Part shown: positions 17,093-26,781 of the stretch, piece by piece
How positions within the stretch are numbered: the first letter of the stretch is position 1
How the letters are laid out: every line of letters begins with the position of its first letter
From: Spirosoma profusum
GTDB taxonomy: Bacteria; Bacteroidota; Bacteroidia; Cytophagales; Spirosomataceae
Assembly (NCBI RefSeq): GCF_014699005.1
Contig: NZ_JACWZY010000005.1
Coordinates: forward strand, 62,001-126,000
DNA: 64,000 nucleotides
Reading direction: 5' to 3'
The notes under the pieces: model-generated
What the model was told of the DNA's origin: nothing
The model's input: the letters and a program-made list of their open reading frames with translations, nothing else
The model's database searches: none
Made by a program: the position numbers and the translations under genes

Positions 17093-17100
17093 TATATTTG
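17093..17100 (+). promoter_or_regulatory. Candidate promoter -7 box of the methyltransferase gene
   Basis: TATATTTG matches TAnnTTTG and lies only nine bases before the ATG at 17110, which suggests a nearly leaderless transcript. An identical box occurs at 16928-16935 in the degenerate upstream copy, so the gene may have two promoters. Confidence 0.5.
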
Positions 17101-17109
17101 CGAGCTACT

Positions 17110-17910
17110 ATGAAAGATTTCCTGCGTAACTGCTTTCGATTTCTTTACAATATCTTTTCAGGGCAAAATGCTATCAGTCGAAGTACTTTTTTATCACTTA
17201 TACCTACTAATGCTAAGTCATTAGAAATTGGTCCTTTTTCAAATCCTCACCTACGTGGCCCTAATGTTTATTATTTTGACGTAGATAATAAAGAAGATAT
17301 TATCAAACGAGCCATCGCCGTAAATTATGTCATCGCTGACAACCTCCCAGATATACACTACGTATCACCTACAGGCGATCTTTCAATTATTGAAGACACT
17401 TTCGACGTAGTTTATTCAGCTCATTGCATTGAACACCAGCCTGACTTAATTAAACATCTTATTGACGTAGAAAAGCTGTTCAACTCGGGGGGGAAATATT
17501 ATATAACAATTCCTGATAAACGCTATTCATTTGATGCATTGCTGCCGACACTCGATTTAGGTTCGGTCGTTGAAGCTTATGAGGAGAAACGTAAAGTGCA
17601 TCAGCTTGCCAATCTTATTCGCCATCAGGCTTTGGTCGTCCATAATAGCCCAATTCGCCATTGGCTTTCTATGCATGGAACCCCAGGTAATTCAAATGCG
17701 ATAGTATCGCATACGCGGCAAGCGCTTAATCAATTCAAGGAAGCAAAAGGAGCCTATGTTGATACGCATGCCTGGCGTTTTACACCTGAATCATTTAGGG
17801 AAATAATTACCCAACTGAACGAACTAAACTATATTAATCTACAGATTGAACGCCTGTATCCGACTGCTTTTGCTTCGAACGAATTTTATGCAATATTGAA
17901 AAAAAAGTAA
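17110..17910 (+). CDS. SAM-dependent methyltransferase (type 11)
   Basis: A 266-residue protein. KSLEIGPFSNPHLRG is the SAM-binding motif I, and DTFDVVYSAHCIEHQPDLIK followed by the GGKYYITIPDKRYSF block are motifs II and III of class I methyltransferases. The late part (HAWRFTPESFREIITQLNEL) resembles methyltransferases of surface polysaccharide clusters. ATG 17110 was preferred to the TTG-type start at 17089 because the -7 box overlaps the latter. No other sugar gene is adjacent. It is AT-richer than its neighbours, which hints at transfer. Confidence 0.82.
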   Translation: MKDFLRNCFRFLYNIFSGQNAISRSTFLSLIPTNAKSLEIGPFSNPHLRGPNVYYFDVDNKEDIIKRAIAVNYVIADNLPDIHYVSPTGDLSIIEDTFDVVYSAHCIEHQPDLIKHLIDVEKLFNSGGKYYITIPDKRYSFDALLPTLDLGSVVEAYEEKRKVHQLANLIRHQALVVHNSPIRHWLSMHGTPGNSNAIVSHTRQALNQFKEAKGAYVDTHAWRFTPESFREIITQLNELNYINLQIERLYPTAFASNEFYAILKKK

Positions 17911-18116
17911 ATTGTACTTGCCATTTAAACTTCTGTTGTCAAAATCATTAATTTAATCTAACTCTACTTATATAAAAACAGATTTTGTCATTTGTCTTGA
18001 TTAGAGCAACATTAATAGCATTTATTTGCAAATGATTTCATTGGAAAGTAAGCTGAATTAAAGAAATAATTGCTTTTTTACAGGCTGATTCCGAACTCTA
18101 TTTCCGTGTTGTTAAC

Positions 18117-19814
18117 ATGAACCAGCTTAACCAGACCGATTACATCATCTTCTTCCTGTATTTTATTGGTGTTTCTTCCTACGGGTACTGGATTTACAAA
18201 CAAAAGCAGAAAACCAAACTCGATACAAAAGACTTTTTCCTGGCCGAAGGTTCGCTGACCTGGTGGGCTATCGGTGCTTCGCTGATCGCTTCCAATATTT
18301 CCGCCGAACAGTTTATCGGTATGTCAGGAAATGGTTTCACGTTTGGTATTGCCGTTGCGGCTTATGAGTGGTTAGCGGCTGTTGCACTTATTATAGTAGC
18401 CATATGGTTTATTCCTATTTATTTAAAAAACCATATCTATACTATGCCGCAGTTCTTGAAGACGCGGTATAATGAGACAGTAAGTTTAATAATGGCTGTT
18501 TTCTGGCTATTTCTTTACGTATTTGTTAACCTAACCTCTATCCTGTTTCTAGGAGCACTGGCAATCAGCACTTTAGTTGGTGCCGACTACTTTCATCCAA
18601 TTGTCATCGGTCTGAGCATTTTTGCTCTGATTATTACGTTGGGGGGTATGAAAGTAATTGGCTACACTGATGTTATTCAGGTTGTTGTATTGATTATCGG
18701 CGGCCTTGTTACGAGTTATATTGCCCTTACGTTAGTTAGTCAGAAATTCGGATTAGGTAACGACGTTATAGCTGGTTTCGGGGCTATGATGAACGATGCT
18801 GAAGATCATTTCCACCTGATTTTCCCAAAACCAGGCCCTGATACGCCCCAGGTTGAAGTCAATAAGTACCTGACCGTACCGGGTATTACTATGTATTTCG
18901 CTGGACAATGGATTGTGAACCTCAATTACTGGGGTTGTAATCAGTATATTACCCAGCGGGCTCTTGGTGCCGACTTAAAAACGGCACGTACGGGTATTCT
19001 GTTTGCGGCCATGATCAAGCTGTTCATGCCACTGATTGTGATGCTTCCAGGGATTGCTGCTTATGTGTTGTATAAAAATGGCGGTCTACAAAACGAGATG
19101 GCTCCAGGCGGTAAACTGCTTGCCGACAATGCCTATTCTGCAATTCTGTCTTTCCTGCCGAATGGTCTTAAAGGCTTGTCGATGGCAGCATTAACGGCTG
19201 CTATCGTGGCTTCGCTGGCCGGTAAAGCCAACTCGATCTCCACTATTTTCACGCTTGATATTTACCACAAATACATTAAAAAAGACGCCAGCGAAAAGCA
19301 ATTGGTCTGGGCTGGACGTATCACTATTTTTGTGGCTATGCTCCTTTCTATTGCTCTGACCTGGAAGGATACACTAGGAGTGGGTAGTGAAGGAGGCTTT
19401 ACGTTCATTCAGAAATATACAGGCTATTTGAGCCCTGGTATTTTTGCTGTATTCCTGCTGGGTTTTTTCTGGAAACGTACAACAGGAGCAGCTGCAGTTG
19501 TCGGAATATTGTTGGGCTTTGCCTTAACGACCCTATTCAACAACTTCGCTCCTGCTCTGTTTGGACACGAAACAATTCTCTACACAGCGTTTAAAAATGC
19601 CGAAGGTGTTTATGAAATTCCGTTTCTTGTAGCAATGGGTTGGGCCTTTGTTTTCACGCTACTGGCTATGGTGTTAATTAGTCTTGCAGGACCCGCTATT
19701 AACCCAAAATCGTTTGAGGTTGATTCCACAATGTTTAAACTTGCTCCATCAGCGACAGCAATGGTTACCGTTATTATGCTGATTCTGACGGTTCTTTATA
19801 TTCGATTCTGGTAG
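18117..19814 (+). CDS. Sodium/solute symporter (SSS family, SglT-like)
   Basis: A 565-residue inner-membrane protein with about 14 helices. LAEGSLTWWAIGASLIASNISAEQFIGMSGNGF holds the N-terminal SSS signature, and MYFAGQWIVNLNYWGCNQYITQRALGA the sugar-type signature. GLSMAALTAAIVASLAGKANSISTIFTLDIY is the usual sodium-site region. The sequence is closest in style to SglT-type sodium/glucose or galactose transporters. No CTACGT word occurs in its 1.7 kb, unlike most of the window. It ends in a long hairpin shared with the convergent response regulator gene. Confidence 0.92.
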   Translation: MNQLNQTDYIIFFLYFIGVSSYGYWIYKQKQKTKLDTKDFFLAEGSLTWWAIGASLIASNISAEQFIGMSGNGFTFGIAVAAYEWLAAVALIIVAIWFIPIYLKNHIYTMPQFLKTRYNETVSLIMAVFWLFLYVFVNLTSILFLGALAISTLVGADYFHPIVIGLSIFALIITLGGMKVIGYTDVIQVVVLIIGGLVTSYIALTLVSQKFGLGNDVIAGFGAMMNDAEDHFHLIFPKPGPDTPQVEVNKYLTVPGITMYFAGQWIVNLNYWGCNQYITQRALGADLKTARTGILFAAMIKLFMPLIVMLPGIAAYVLYKNGGLQNEMAPGGKLLADNAYSAILSFLPNGLKGLSMAALTAAIVASLAGKANSISTIFTLDIYHKYIKKDASEKQLVWAGRITIFVAMLLSIALTWKDTLGVGSEGGFTFIQKYTGYLSPGIFAVFLLGFFWKRTTGAAAVVGILLGFALTTLFNNFAPALFGHETILYTAFKNAEGVYEIPFLVAMGWAFVFTLLAMVLISLAGPAINPKSFEVDSTMFKLAPSATAMVTVIMLILTVLYIRFW

Positions 19815-19828
19815 AGAAAATCCAATGA

Positions 19829-19876
19829 TTGTATAAAAAAACGGTTGTAAGCACTTACAACCGTTTTTTTATACAA
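19829..19876. terminator. Bidirectional terminator between convergent genes
   Basis: Perfect 23-base arms (19829-19851 and 19854-19876), core ACGGTTGTAAG / CTTACAACCGT, with A and T runs on both outer sides. The right arm includes the stop codon of the response regulator gene. Confidence 0.93.
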
Positions 19877-20549
19877 TCAACTTATAACCAATACCTCGGA
19901 CGTTGATAATTTGGATCTGCGGGTCGTCACGGAGATGACGACGGAGTTTGGTAATAAATACGTCTAAACTTCGTCCGTTGAAAAAGCTGTCGTCGCCCCA
20001 TAGTTCGATCAATACGGCATTACGTTCCAGTACCTGGTTCCGCTGCTCATATAAATGACGTAGCAACTCGGCTTCGCGATGCGACAACAACGTATCTTGC
20101 CCGTTGAACGATAATTTTTGCTTGGGCGCATCAAATTGATACCGACCGATACGTACCGAATCTGACGTAGCAGCGGGTCCAACTGCTACGTTACGTCGGA
20201 GAAGCGCGTTGATACGTACAATCAGTTCATCCAGACTAAATGGTTTTTTGAGGTAATCATTCCCGCCCAACTCAAATCCACGTACTACGTCGGCGGTTTG
20301 CGAACGGGCCGTCAGAAACAGAATTGGTACGTCCGGATCAGTCTGACGAATCTGCTGGGCCACCGAAAATCCGTCCATATTCGGCATCATTACATCGGCC
20401 ACGACAATATCGGGGCGCTCCTGTCGAAAATCAGCCAAAGCTACGTCACCATCGGCTGCGTAACGTACCGTAAAACCACGCACTTCAAGGCTATCCTTCA
20501 CAATCATGCCAAGGGCGACTTCATCTTCTATCAATAGTACGGTTGCCAT
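19869..20549 (-). CDS. OmpR/PhoB-type response regulator
   Basis: A 226-residue regulator. The receiver domain has the acidic pocket LIEDE, the phosphoacceptor Asp in VVADVMMPNMDG (near residue 52), and the conserved Thr and Lys (FLTARS, LKKPF). The C-terminal winged helix (residues about 130-226) includes LSHREAELLRHLYEQRNQV and VFITKLRRHLRDDPQIQIIN. The upstream histidine kinase gene ends three bases before it, so the two form an operon. The targets are unknown. Confidence 0.95.
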   Translation of the reverse strand: MATVLLIEDEVALGMIVKDSLEVRGFTVRYAADGDVALADFRQERPDIVVADVMMPNMDGFSVAQQIRQTDPDVPILFLTARSQTADVVRGFELGGNDYLKKPFSLDELIVRINALLRRNVAVGPAATSDSVRIGRYQFDAPKQKLSFNGQDTLLSHREAELLRHLYEQRNQVLERNAVLIELWGDDSFFNGRSLDVFITKLRRHLRDDPQIQIINVRGIGYKLIV

Positions 20550-20552
20550 CAG

Positions 20553-22127
20553 TTAGGAAGCAGATTGGAGCGGGTTGAAGTTGATACGGAGTCGCCTGAT
20601 GCTTACCTGTCCAGTACCGCCCTGCATGGGGACGAGCAAGGTAAATTCACTGCCCTGACCGGGTTCGCTGATCACCTCGGCAAGACCACCGTGTTTTTCG
20701 ACTACCTGCCGCACATACGACAGCCCTAGGCCAAAACCTTTGACCGGATGCAAGTTGCCGGTTGGTACACGGAAGAAGCGATCAAAGATCGCTGCCTGAT
20801 AGGCCCTGGGAATGCCAATGCCATTATCTTTGACCGACAATCGCCAGACATGCTCCCGTTGCTGACTCGCAATCCGAATATTAACCGACTCGCCTGAATA
20901 TTTGATAGCGTTTTCAATTAGATTATTGAGCACATTAGTCATGTGGAATCTGTCAATCAAAACCGGTTCATCGGTAGTTTCTACAGCTACCTCGAAATCA
21001 ACCAACTTGTCGGATTTCGGGTGATAATTCCCTATGGCCTGGCTGATTATTTCCGACGGTTTCACCCATTCTGGATTAAGAACCAGCTCCTTCTTCTCTT
21101 CGACGGCCAGATTCAGCACTTTTTCGACCAGATCAGAAAGGCGTTGCAGGTTATTTTGTGAAATCGCCAGATACATCTGCGTTTTCTTCGGATCATCCAG
21201 TGCGCCAAAATGCTGTAAAGCTTCCACAGCTGCCGTTACGGTAGCAATGGGCGTTTTCAGTTCGTGCGTCATGTTATTGATGAAGTCGTTTTTCACTTCC
21301 GATAGTTTTTTCTGACGCAGAATCGTACTCAGCATGAACAGAAAACTACCTGTCGTCAACAATACTAGAAACACCGAACCGCCCAGCAACCAACCCATTC
21401 GACGTAGCAAGTAGAACGTTGGCGTTTCAAAGGTCACTTGCGCAAACAAATTCCGAATTGGGTTGATGGGCACAACCAACCTGTTCATTACGTTCGGCTT
21501 ATCATTTGGCCTTGAGGGAGCACCCAATTGACGTACAAGTACATTTTTGGACATCTTTTGAGGTTGAACGCTCACCGTATCCAGTTTAAACGTAGGATTT
21601 ATACCTCGCTGAAAAAGTTCAGCACGGTACGCATCTGCTAACTTAGCCAGATTGATACGTGTCCCTTCAGCCCAGTCGAGCAGCAATAGAGTCGAAATTC
21701 GGTGAGCAAGCGTATCAGGTGATTCGAATAGTTCTGTTTCTGTTCCTGGCGGACCTGGCGACAGCTGCTGATAAAACCCAACAGACACCGCACGTTTACC
21801 AGGCCTACGAGTTCTCTTTGCGCTTAATGGAGGCCCGGGTTGTCTTACAATAACTCGAATCTGCTCCCGATTGGTAGTACCGTCAAACTGGCGAATAATC
21901 ATTCGTGTCGGTTTCAGTGACTTCTCATTACCCTGCCTGGCAAATAAGCGGTTAGCCTCGACCATCTGACGATTCTGCAAAACCGAAAATAGCGCATCCC
22001 GCATCGTTTGATTAAACTGCTGGCTTTTAAGATGATACGTTGTCCAGAGCCAATAGCCCTGAAACGCATTGATGCCAATGATGCATAGCGCCATCAGCCA
22101 GAATATGGAACGAATGCGTCGGTTCAT
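20553..22127 (-). CDS. Sensor histidine kinase, partner of the adjacent response regulator
   Basis: A 524-residue kinase. The ATG at 22127 was chosen over a TTG two codons earlier. There is an N-terminal membrane helix (IFWLMALCIIGINAFQGYWLW), a large extracytoplasmic region of about 210 residues, and a second helix (LLGGSVFLVLLTTGSFLFML). The phosphoacceptor helix FINNMTHELKTPIATV and the ATPase boxes NNLIENAIKYSG, VKDNGIGIP and GFGLGLSYVRQV follow. The reverse complement of 22131-22138 reads TAGATTTG, a -7-like box right at the start, so the mRNA may be leaderless. Confidence 0.94.
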   Translation of the reverse strand: MNRRIRSIFWLMALCIIGINAFQGYWLWTTYHLKSQQFNQTMRDALFSVLQNRQMVEANRLFARQGNEKSLKPTRMIIRQFDGTTNREQIRVIVRQPGPPLSAKRTRRPGKRAVSVGFYQQLSPGPPGTETELFESPDTLAHRISTLLLLDWAEGTRINLAKLADAYRAELFQRGINPTFKLDTVSVQPQKMSKNVLVRQLGAPSRPNDKPNVMNRLVVPINPIRNLFAQVTFETPTFYLLRRMGWLLGGSVFLVLLTTGSFLFMLSTILRQKKLSEVKNDFINNMTHELKTPIATVTAAVEALQHFGALDDPKKTQMYLAISQNNLQRLSDLVEKVLNLAVEEKKELVLNPEWVKPSEIISQAIGNYHPKSDKLVDFEVAVETTDEPVLIDRFHMTNVLNNLIENAIKYSGESVNIRIASQQREHVWRLSVKDNGIGIPRAYQAAIFDRFFRVPTGNLHPVKGFGLGLSYVRQVVEKHGGLAEVISEPGQGSEFTLLVPMQGGTGQVSIRRLRINFNPLQSAS

Positions 22128-22248
22128 ACACAAATCTACATCGTCTGGGCGGGCTTTGGATGGTTGTTAACACTGTTTAACACTATGTAGCAGTGCGTTA
22201 CAAAACTCCGCCTGACCTTTGAACCGTCAAATCAAACCAGCAATTTTC

Positions 22249-23019
22249 ATGAAAACGCTCCTTTGCGTAGTTGTTAGCTTTTTAGTAGTCGGTCTGGCAA
22301 CGCATCCAATTATTGCTCAAACGGCCTCTGCTACGTGGTCTGGGCAGATTACCTACGAAGGCATCCACAAAATCGATCCGGCGAGTCTGAAATTCCTCGA
22401 TAACAATGGCGAGCTAATGAAACCTGGCGATCCGAACTGGCCAAAAGACATTCCTGATAACCGAATGTCGGAGCAAAAGGTATTCATTAACGGTACCTAT
22501 GCGAAAGTAACCGGCAACAATTATCAGGTGATGCCGACAGCCGGAGGTAAGCGCCCATTTACTGAGCAGTTTTTTGTTGATCTGAAATCCCTGAAAAAAG
22601 TGACGATCCTTACGGTCGGCAATGATGAGGATGCAAAAACGTATCAGGCCGAGGTGCCCCTTCAGCGAGTAAGTGGCTGGCAATTAACCGATCAAACCAG
22701 GAAAATAGCTGGGTATACCTGCCGAAAGGCCACTGTGCCGTACAAAAAGGAAACCTACGCAGTCTGGATAACCACCGAGCTGCCCATCACCTACTCACCT
22801 ATTCAGGAACTTACCCCCGACACCGGTACGGTCTTGCTCATTGAAGGGAGCAAAGAGCAATTCAAAGCCAGAAAAGTGGCTAAAACCGCGCTCGATCCGT
22901 CCGTGCTTAAACCCAGTGTACAGGCGCAGACTGTTGCGCCAGAACAATTGACCGAGCTACGCCAGAAAGCTATCACCGATTTTCTGGAAAAGAACAGACG
23001 CGTAGGGCAAGGGGGTTAA
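22249..23019 (+). CDS. GLPGLI family protein, copy 1
   Basis: A 256-residue exported protein; ATG 22249 yields the signal peptide MKTLLCVVVSFLVVGLATHP ending at IIAQ. The family core is WQLTDQTRKIAGYTCRKATV followed by YKKETYAVWITTELPITYSP and GTVLLIEG. These proteins of unknown function sit beside TonB-type receptors throughout Bacteroidota. A close paralogue follows 77 bases later. The receptor comes next, suggesting periplasmic or outer-membrane work with it. Confidence 0.85.
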   Translation: MKTLLCVVVSFLVVGLATHPIIAQTASATWSGQITYEGIHKIDPASLKFLDNNGELMKPGDPNWPKDIPDNRMSEQKVFINGTYAKVTGNNYQVMPTAGGKRPFTEQFFVDLKSLKKVTILTVGNDEDAKTYQAEVPLQRVSGWQLTDQTRKIAGYTCRKATVPYKKETYAVWITTELPITYSPIQELTPDTGTVLLIEGSKEQFKARKVAKTALDPSVLKPSVQAQTVAPEQLTELRQKAITDFLEKNRRVGQGG

Positions 23020-23096
23020 GAGAGTTCAGCTCTGTGTATCACAACGTTACAATTCCATCTGACTAGTAAAACATCCAATTAAACTATCAATTTTTC

Positions 23097-23891
23097 ATGA
23101 AAACTATCCTTTGCGTAGTTGCTAACTGTCTGGTAGCCCTTCTAATAACTCATCCCATCGTAGCTCAAACAGCCGCCACTACGTGGTCTGGGCAGATTTC
23201 GTACGAAGGTGTCCGTAAAGTTGACCCATCCCAAATGCGTATCGTCATTAATGGCGAACAGGTAAAACCCGGCGATCCGAACTTCCCAACCGACATTCCT
23301 GATACGCGCTCGTTTGGCCAGAAGACGCTAATTAACGGTACGTTTGCGAAAGAAAGCCGCGATGACCAGGCAACTGTTGTTCGGGTAAGGGGCGACGGTG
23401 GGGTGCCTCAGACCAGAAACCTTCCGCGACCATTTACTGAGCAGATTTTTGTGGATCTGCAAGGCCAGAAGAAAGTAACGCTACTTACAGTCGGTAAAGA
23501 TGCGGAGGCTAAAACGTATCAGGCCGAAGTGCCCCTTCAGCGGGTAAGTGGCTGGCAACTAACCGACCAAACCAAGAAAATAGCCGGCTACACCTGCCGA
23601 AAAGCGACAGTCCCTTACAAAAAGGAAACCTATACAGTTTGGGTAACTACCGAAATTCCTGTCACTTACTCACCCATCCACGAACTTACGCCCGAAACGG
23701 GCACCGTACTGCTCATCGAAGGGAGCAAGGAGCAATTCAAGGCAACCAAAGTCGATACTACGTCCCCCGATGCTTCGGCGGTCAAACCGAACGCACAGGC
23801 ACAGACCGTTACTCCGGAACAATTAGCGGATCTACGTCAGAAAGCCATTACCGATTTCCAGCAACAACTTCAACTGAACGAGCGGAACTAA
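23097..23891 (+). CDS. GLPGLI family protein, copy 2
   Basis: A 264-residue exported protein, a tandem duplicate of the previous gene. The signal peptide, the block GWQLTDQTKKIAGYTCRK and even the end region (QAQTVTPEQLADLRQKAITD) are nearly the same. The main difference is an insertion around residues 90-105 (ATVVRVRGDGGVPQTRNLPR) that replaces the shorter loop of copy 1. The duplicated part includes the bases just before the start codon, so the copies may be expressed together with the downstream receptor. Confidence 0.85.
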   Translation: MKTILCVVANCLVALLITHPIVAQTAATTWSGQISYEGVRKVDPSQMRIVINGEQVKPGDPNFPTDIPDTRSFGQKTLINGTFAKESRDDQATVVRVRGDGGVPQTRNLPRPFTEQIFVDLQGQKKVTLLTVGKDAEAKTYQAEVPLQRVSGWQLTDQTKKIAGYTCRKATVPYKKETYTVWVTTEIPVTYSPIHELTPETGTVLLIEGSKEQFKATKVDTTSPDASAVKPNAQAQTVTPEQLADLRQKAITDFQQQLQLNERN

Positions 23892-23988
23892 AGCATGGAT
23901 TGCAGGGAATAGCAGAGAGCGCATGGAATTGCCTAATTCTGCTTCTCTGCCATCCTTTCTCCCTGCCATCCCTGCCATTTACAACCTT

Positions 23989-26766
23989 ATGAAAGCGTTT
24001 TTCTTACTTTTCTGTCTTTCCCTGACAACTAGCCTGTTTGCCCAACGTAACGGATCGAAATCGGAGATTGGGGGGATGGTCGTTGATTCATCTAGTGGCA
24101 AACCTCTGCGGCAAGCATCTATCTCGCTGATGACAGACCGCGATTCGAGCTACGTGATGGGTACGATTACCGATGGCGATGGAATGTTTCAGATACGCAA
24201 CGTAGCACCAGGGGTCTATCGGCTGCTCGTTACGTTTCTGGGCTATCGGAATGTCTCCCAATCGATTACGGTTACGTCAGGCGAGCCAGCGAATAGAGTA
24301 GGCATACTGCGGATGGTTGAGCAGAGCAATCAGCTTCAGGAAGTGATTGTTCGGCAGGAAAGCGCGCCCGTAATGGTTAAACAGGATACGTTGGAATTCA
24401 ACGCAGGATCGTTCAAGACGCAGCAGAATGCCGCAGTGGAGGAATTACTCCGCAAATTGCCCGGTATGCAAGTGAGTCGCGACGGGACGGTTAAAGCACA
24501 GGGGCAAACGGTCAGCCGAATATTGGTGGATGGAAAGCCGTTTTTCGGCAATGATCCTAAAATGGCGACCCGAAATCTGCCCGCCGATATTGTCGATAAG
24601 GTTCAGTTATACGATCAGTCGTCAGATCAGTCGCAGTTTTCAGGTATCGACGATGGGAATCGCGAACGAACCATCAATATAACCCTCAAGCGGGATAAAC
24701 GGAAAGGGTATTTCGGGAAGAATGAATTGGGGCTTGGCACAGCGCGCGACGGGGAGGCCAATCGGTATCAGGCTCAATTGAATCTGCACCGCTTTAATAA
24801 CGGGCGCCAAATTTCCCTGATTGGTCAGGCCAACAACCTCAATCAGCAAAATTTCACGCTAGGCGCTGGGCCAGCACAAGGGCCAGTATTTGTTGGAGGC
24901 CAGGAAGGGGGTGGACCTCCGGGTAGCCAGACGCCCACAAATGTAATCGAAGTACGCGCTGGCGGATTAAACTATCGGGATAAAGTGGGCCAGCGTGCAG
25001 AAATCGCAACGAGCTATTTTCTGAATCAGGCCATCACGACCACCGATCAACAGAGTCGGCGCGCCAGTATTTTGCCGGGACGTTCCCTGACTACCGATCA
25101 GCAGAATTACTCGCAGAATCAGCAATTGACGAATCGATTCAACGCCCGTCTCGATTGGGTACTTGATTCGATGACCAGTCTTCGGCTAACACCCAGTTTC
25201 TCGTGGCAATCGACCGATTACACCAGCCGACTATCCAGCCGCTCTACGTTACCCGGTCTGGAGGGACCGGGTCTGCCGGGGCAAACGGCTCAATTAGTGA
25301 ATACCGGCGAAACGGGCTATGGATATACAGGTAAAGGTTTAAATGGCTACAACAACCTGCTGCTCATGCGTAAATTCCGACTCGAAGGACGTACCCTGTC
25401 GTTCAACCTAAATACGGTGTTGGGCGATGGTGAAACAAAGGCGTTGAATCAGTCGGTCAATACGTTTTACGACTCCACAGGTAGTAATCCAGTTTCGAAC
25501 CTATTGAACCAGCAGAACCGACAGGCGAATTACAACCTGCAAAACACGCTGACGTTGTCCTATACCGAACCGTTATCATTCACGCAAAAACTAGAATTTC
25601 GGTACACCTATTCGGTCAATAGCAATCGTGCCGACCGATTGGTTACGGACCGAAATGAAGCGACTGACCAATATGACCGCGTCAATTATTCGTTATCGAA
25701 CAATTTTAGTAATTCATTTACTTTTCATCGGGCGGGTGCTACGTTTCAGAATCAACGACTACGGTATCGATTTGCCCTCGGAATGGACGTTCAGCAGTCG
25801 CAGTTGCAACTCGATAATCGTTCAGCCGATACCAGTCAGCGACGTCAGTACCTTAATCTGTTGCCAAATGCCTTGTTCAATTACACATTTTCGGGTAATC
25901 GAAACCTGCGCCTGCAATATCGAACCCGCCTGAATGCACCTTCGCTTTCTCAATTGCAGCCTGTTGTCGATAATACAAATCCACTCAATGTTCGAATCGG
26001 AAATCCACAACTTGCCCCCGAGTTTTATAATACAATTACCCTTGGTTATAATGTGTCGAAAGATCAGGGTAGCAAAAGTTTATCGGCGTTTGCCAGCCTG
26101 AATCAGAGCCACAATCGGATTGCTACGTCAACGACAATCAGTTCGTCGGGTGTGCAGACGACGCAACCCCTCAACGTAGGTGGTTTTTGGTCGGTCAACG
26201 GGTCAATGTCTATCGGGCGAACGCTGCAACCGTCGAACCTGGGGCTTACCTTCACTACCAACATTGGTCTAAGTCGGGCGGTGAGTTTCATTAATGACCA
26301 ACAAAATGTTGCAAAAACAGCCAGCGTGGGGCAGGGATTTCATCTACAATCTAATTTCAACAATAGCCTGGAATACGGCATCAGTGGTAATCTAACGTAT
26401 CAAACGGCTGCGTATTCACTAACCTCGAAACAGAACACATCCTTCTGGTCGCAATACGCCACCGCCGACTTATTCTGGAAGCTTCCCTTCCGTTTCGTAC
26501 TCAGCAGCGATTTGACGTATACAGGCACAACGGGTAGGGCTGCGGGTTATAATCAGCAGTTTATGCTCTGGAACGTAGCACTGGCGAAGCAGTTTTTTAA
26601 AGGCAACACAGGTGAATTGCGGCTACAGGTTTTCGACGTAATGAACCAGAATCGCAGTCTGGTACGTAACACCACCGATACGTATATCGACGACGTGCAA
26701 AGCCGGATACTACGTCGGTATCTGCTCGTGAGCTTTGTGTACAACCTGCGTAAATTTGGAATATAA
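23989..26766 (+). CDS. Outer-membrane TonB-dependent receptor-like protein (OMP_b-brl_3)
   Basis: A 925-residue outer-membrane protein. ATG 23989 gives the signal peptide MKAFFLLFCLSLTTSLFAQ; the upstream ATG at 23923 would place 22 unrelated residues in front. Residues about 25-105 are a carboxypeptidase-regulatory-like beta-sandwich (GGMVVDSSSGKPLRQASISL). A plug region follows (ELLRKLPGMQVSRDGTVKAQ, VSRILVDGKPFFGNDPKMAT), then a large barrel ending FVYNLRKFGI. This is the receptor type paired with GLPGLI proteins. The ligand is unknown; no SusD is present. Confidence 0.88.
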   Translation: MKAFFLLFCLSLTTSLFAQRNGSKSEIGGMVVDSSSGKPLRQASISLMTDRDSSYVMGTITDGDGMFQIRNVAPGVYRLLVTFLGYRNVSQSITVTSGEPANRVGILRMVEQSNQLQEVIVRQESAPVMVKQDTLEFNAGSFKTQQNAAVEELLRKLPGMQVSRDGTVKAQGQTVSRILVDGKPFFGNDPKMATRNLPADIVDKVQLYDQSSDQSQFSGIDDGNRERTINITLKRDKRKGYFGKNELGLGTARDGEANRYQAQLNLHRFNNGRQISLIGQANNLNQQNFTLGAGPAQGPVFVGGQEGGGPPGSQTPTNVIEVRAGGLNYRDKVGQRAEIATSYFLNQAITTTDQQSRRASILPGRSLTTDQQNYSQNQQLTNRFNARLDWVLDSMTSLRLTPSFSWQSTDYTSRLSSRSTLPGLEGPGLPGQTAQLVNTGETGYGYTGKGLNGYNNLLLMRKFRLEGRTLSFNLNTVLGDGETKALNQSVNTFYDSTGSNPVSNLLNQQNRQANYNLQNTLTLSYTEPLSFTQKLEFRYTYSVNSNRADRLVTDRNEATDQYDRVNYSLSNNFSNSFTFHRAGATFQNQRLRYRFALGMDVQQSQLQLDNRSADTSQRRQYLNLLPNALFNYTFSGNRNLRLQYRTRLNAPSLSQLQPVVDNTNPLNVRIGNPQLAPEFYNTITLGYNVSKDQGSKSLSAFASLNQSHNRIATSTTISSSGVQTTQPLNVGGFWSVNGSMSIGRTLQPSNLGLTFTTNIGLSRAVSFINDQQNVAKTASVGQGFHLQSNFNNSLEYGISGNLTYQTAAYSLTSKQNTSFWSQYATADLFWKLPFRFVLSSDLTYTGTTGRAAGYNQQFMLWNVALAKQFFKGNTGELRLQVFDVMNQNRSLVRNTTDTYIDDVQSRILRRYLLVSFVYNLRKFGI

Positions 26767-26781
26767 ATTAATAATCGGATC

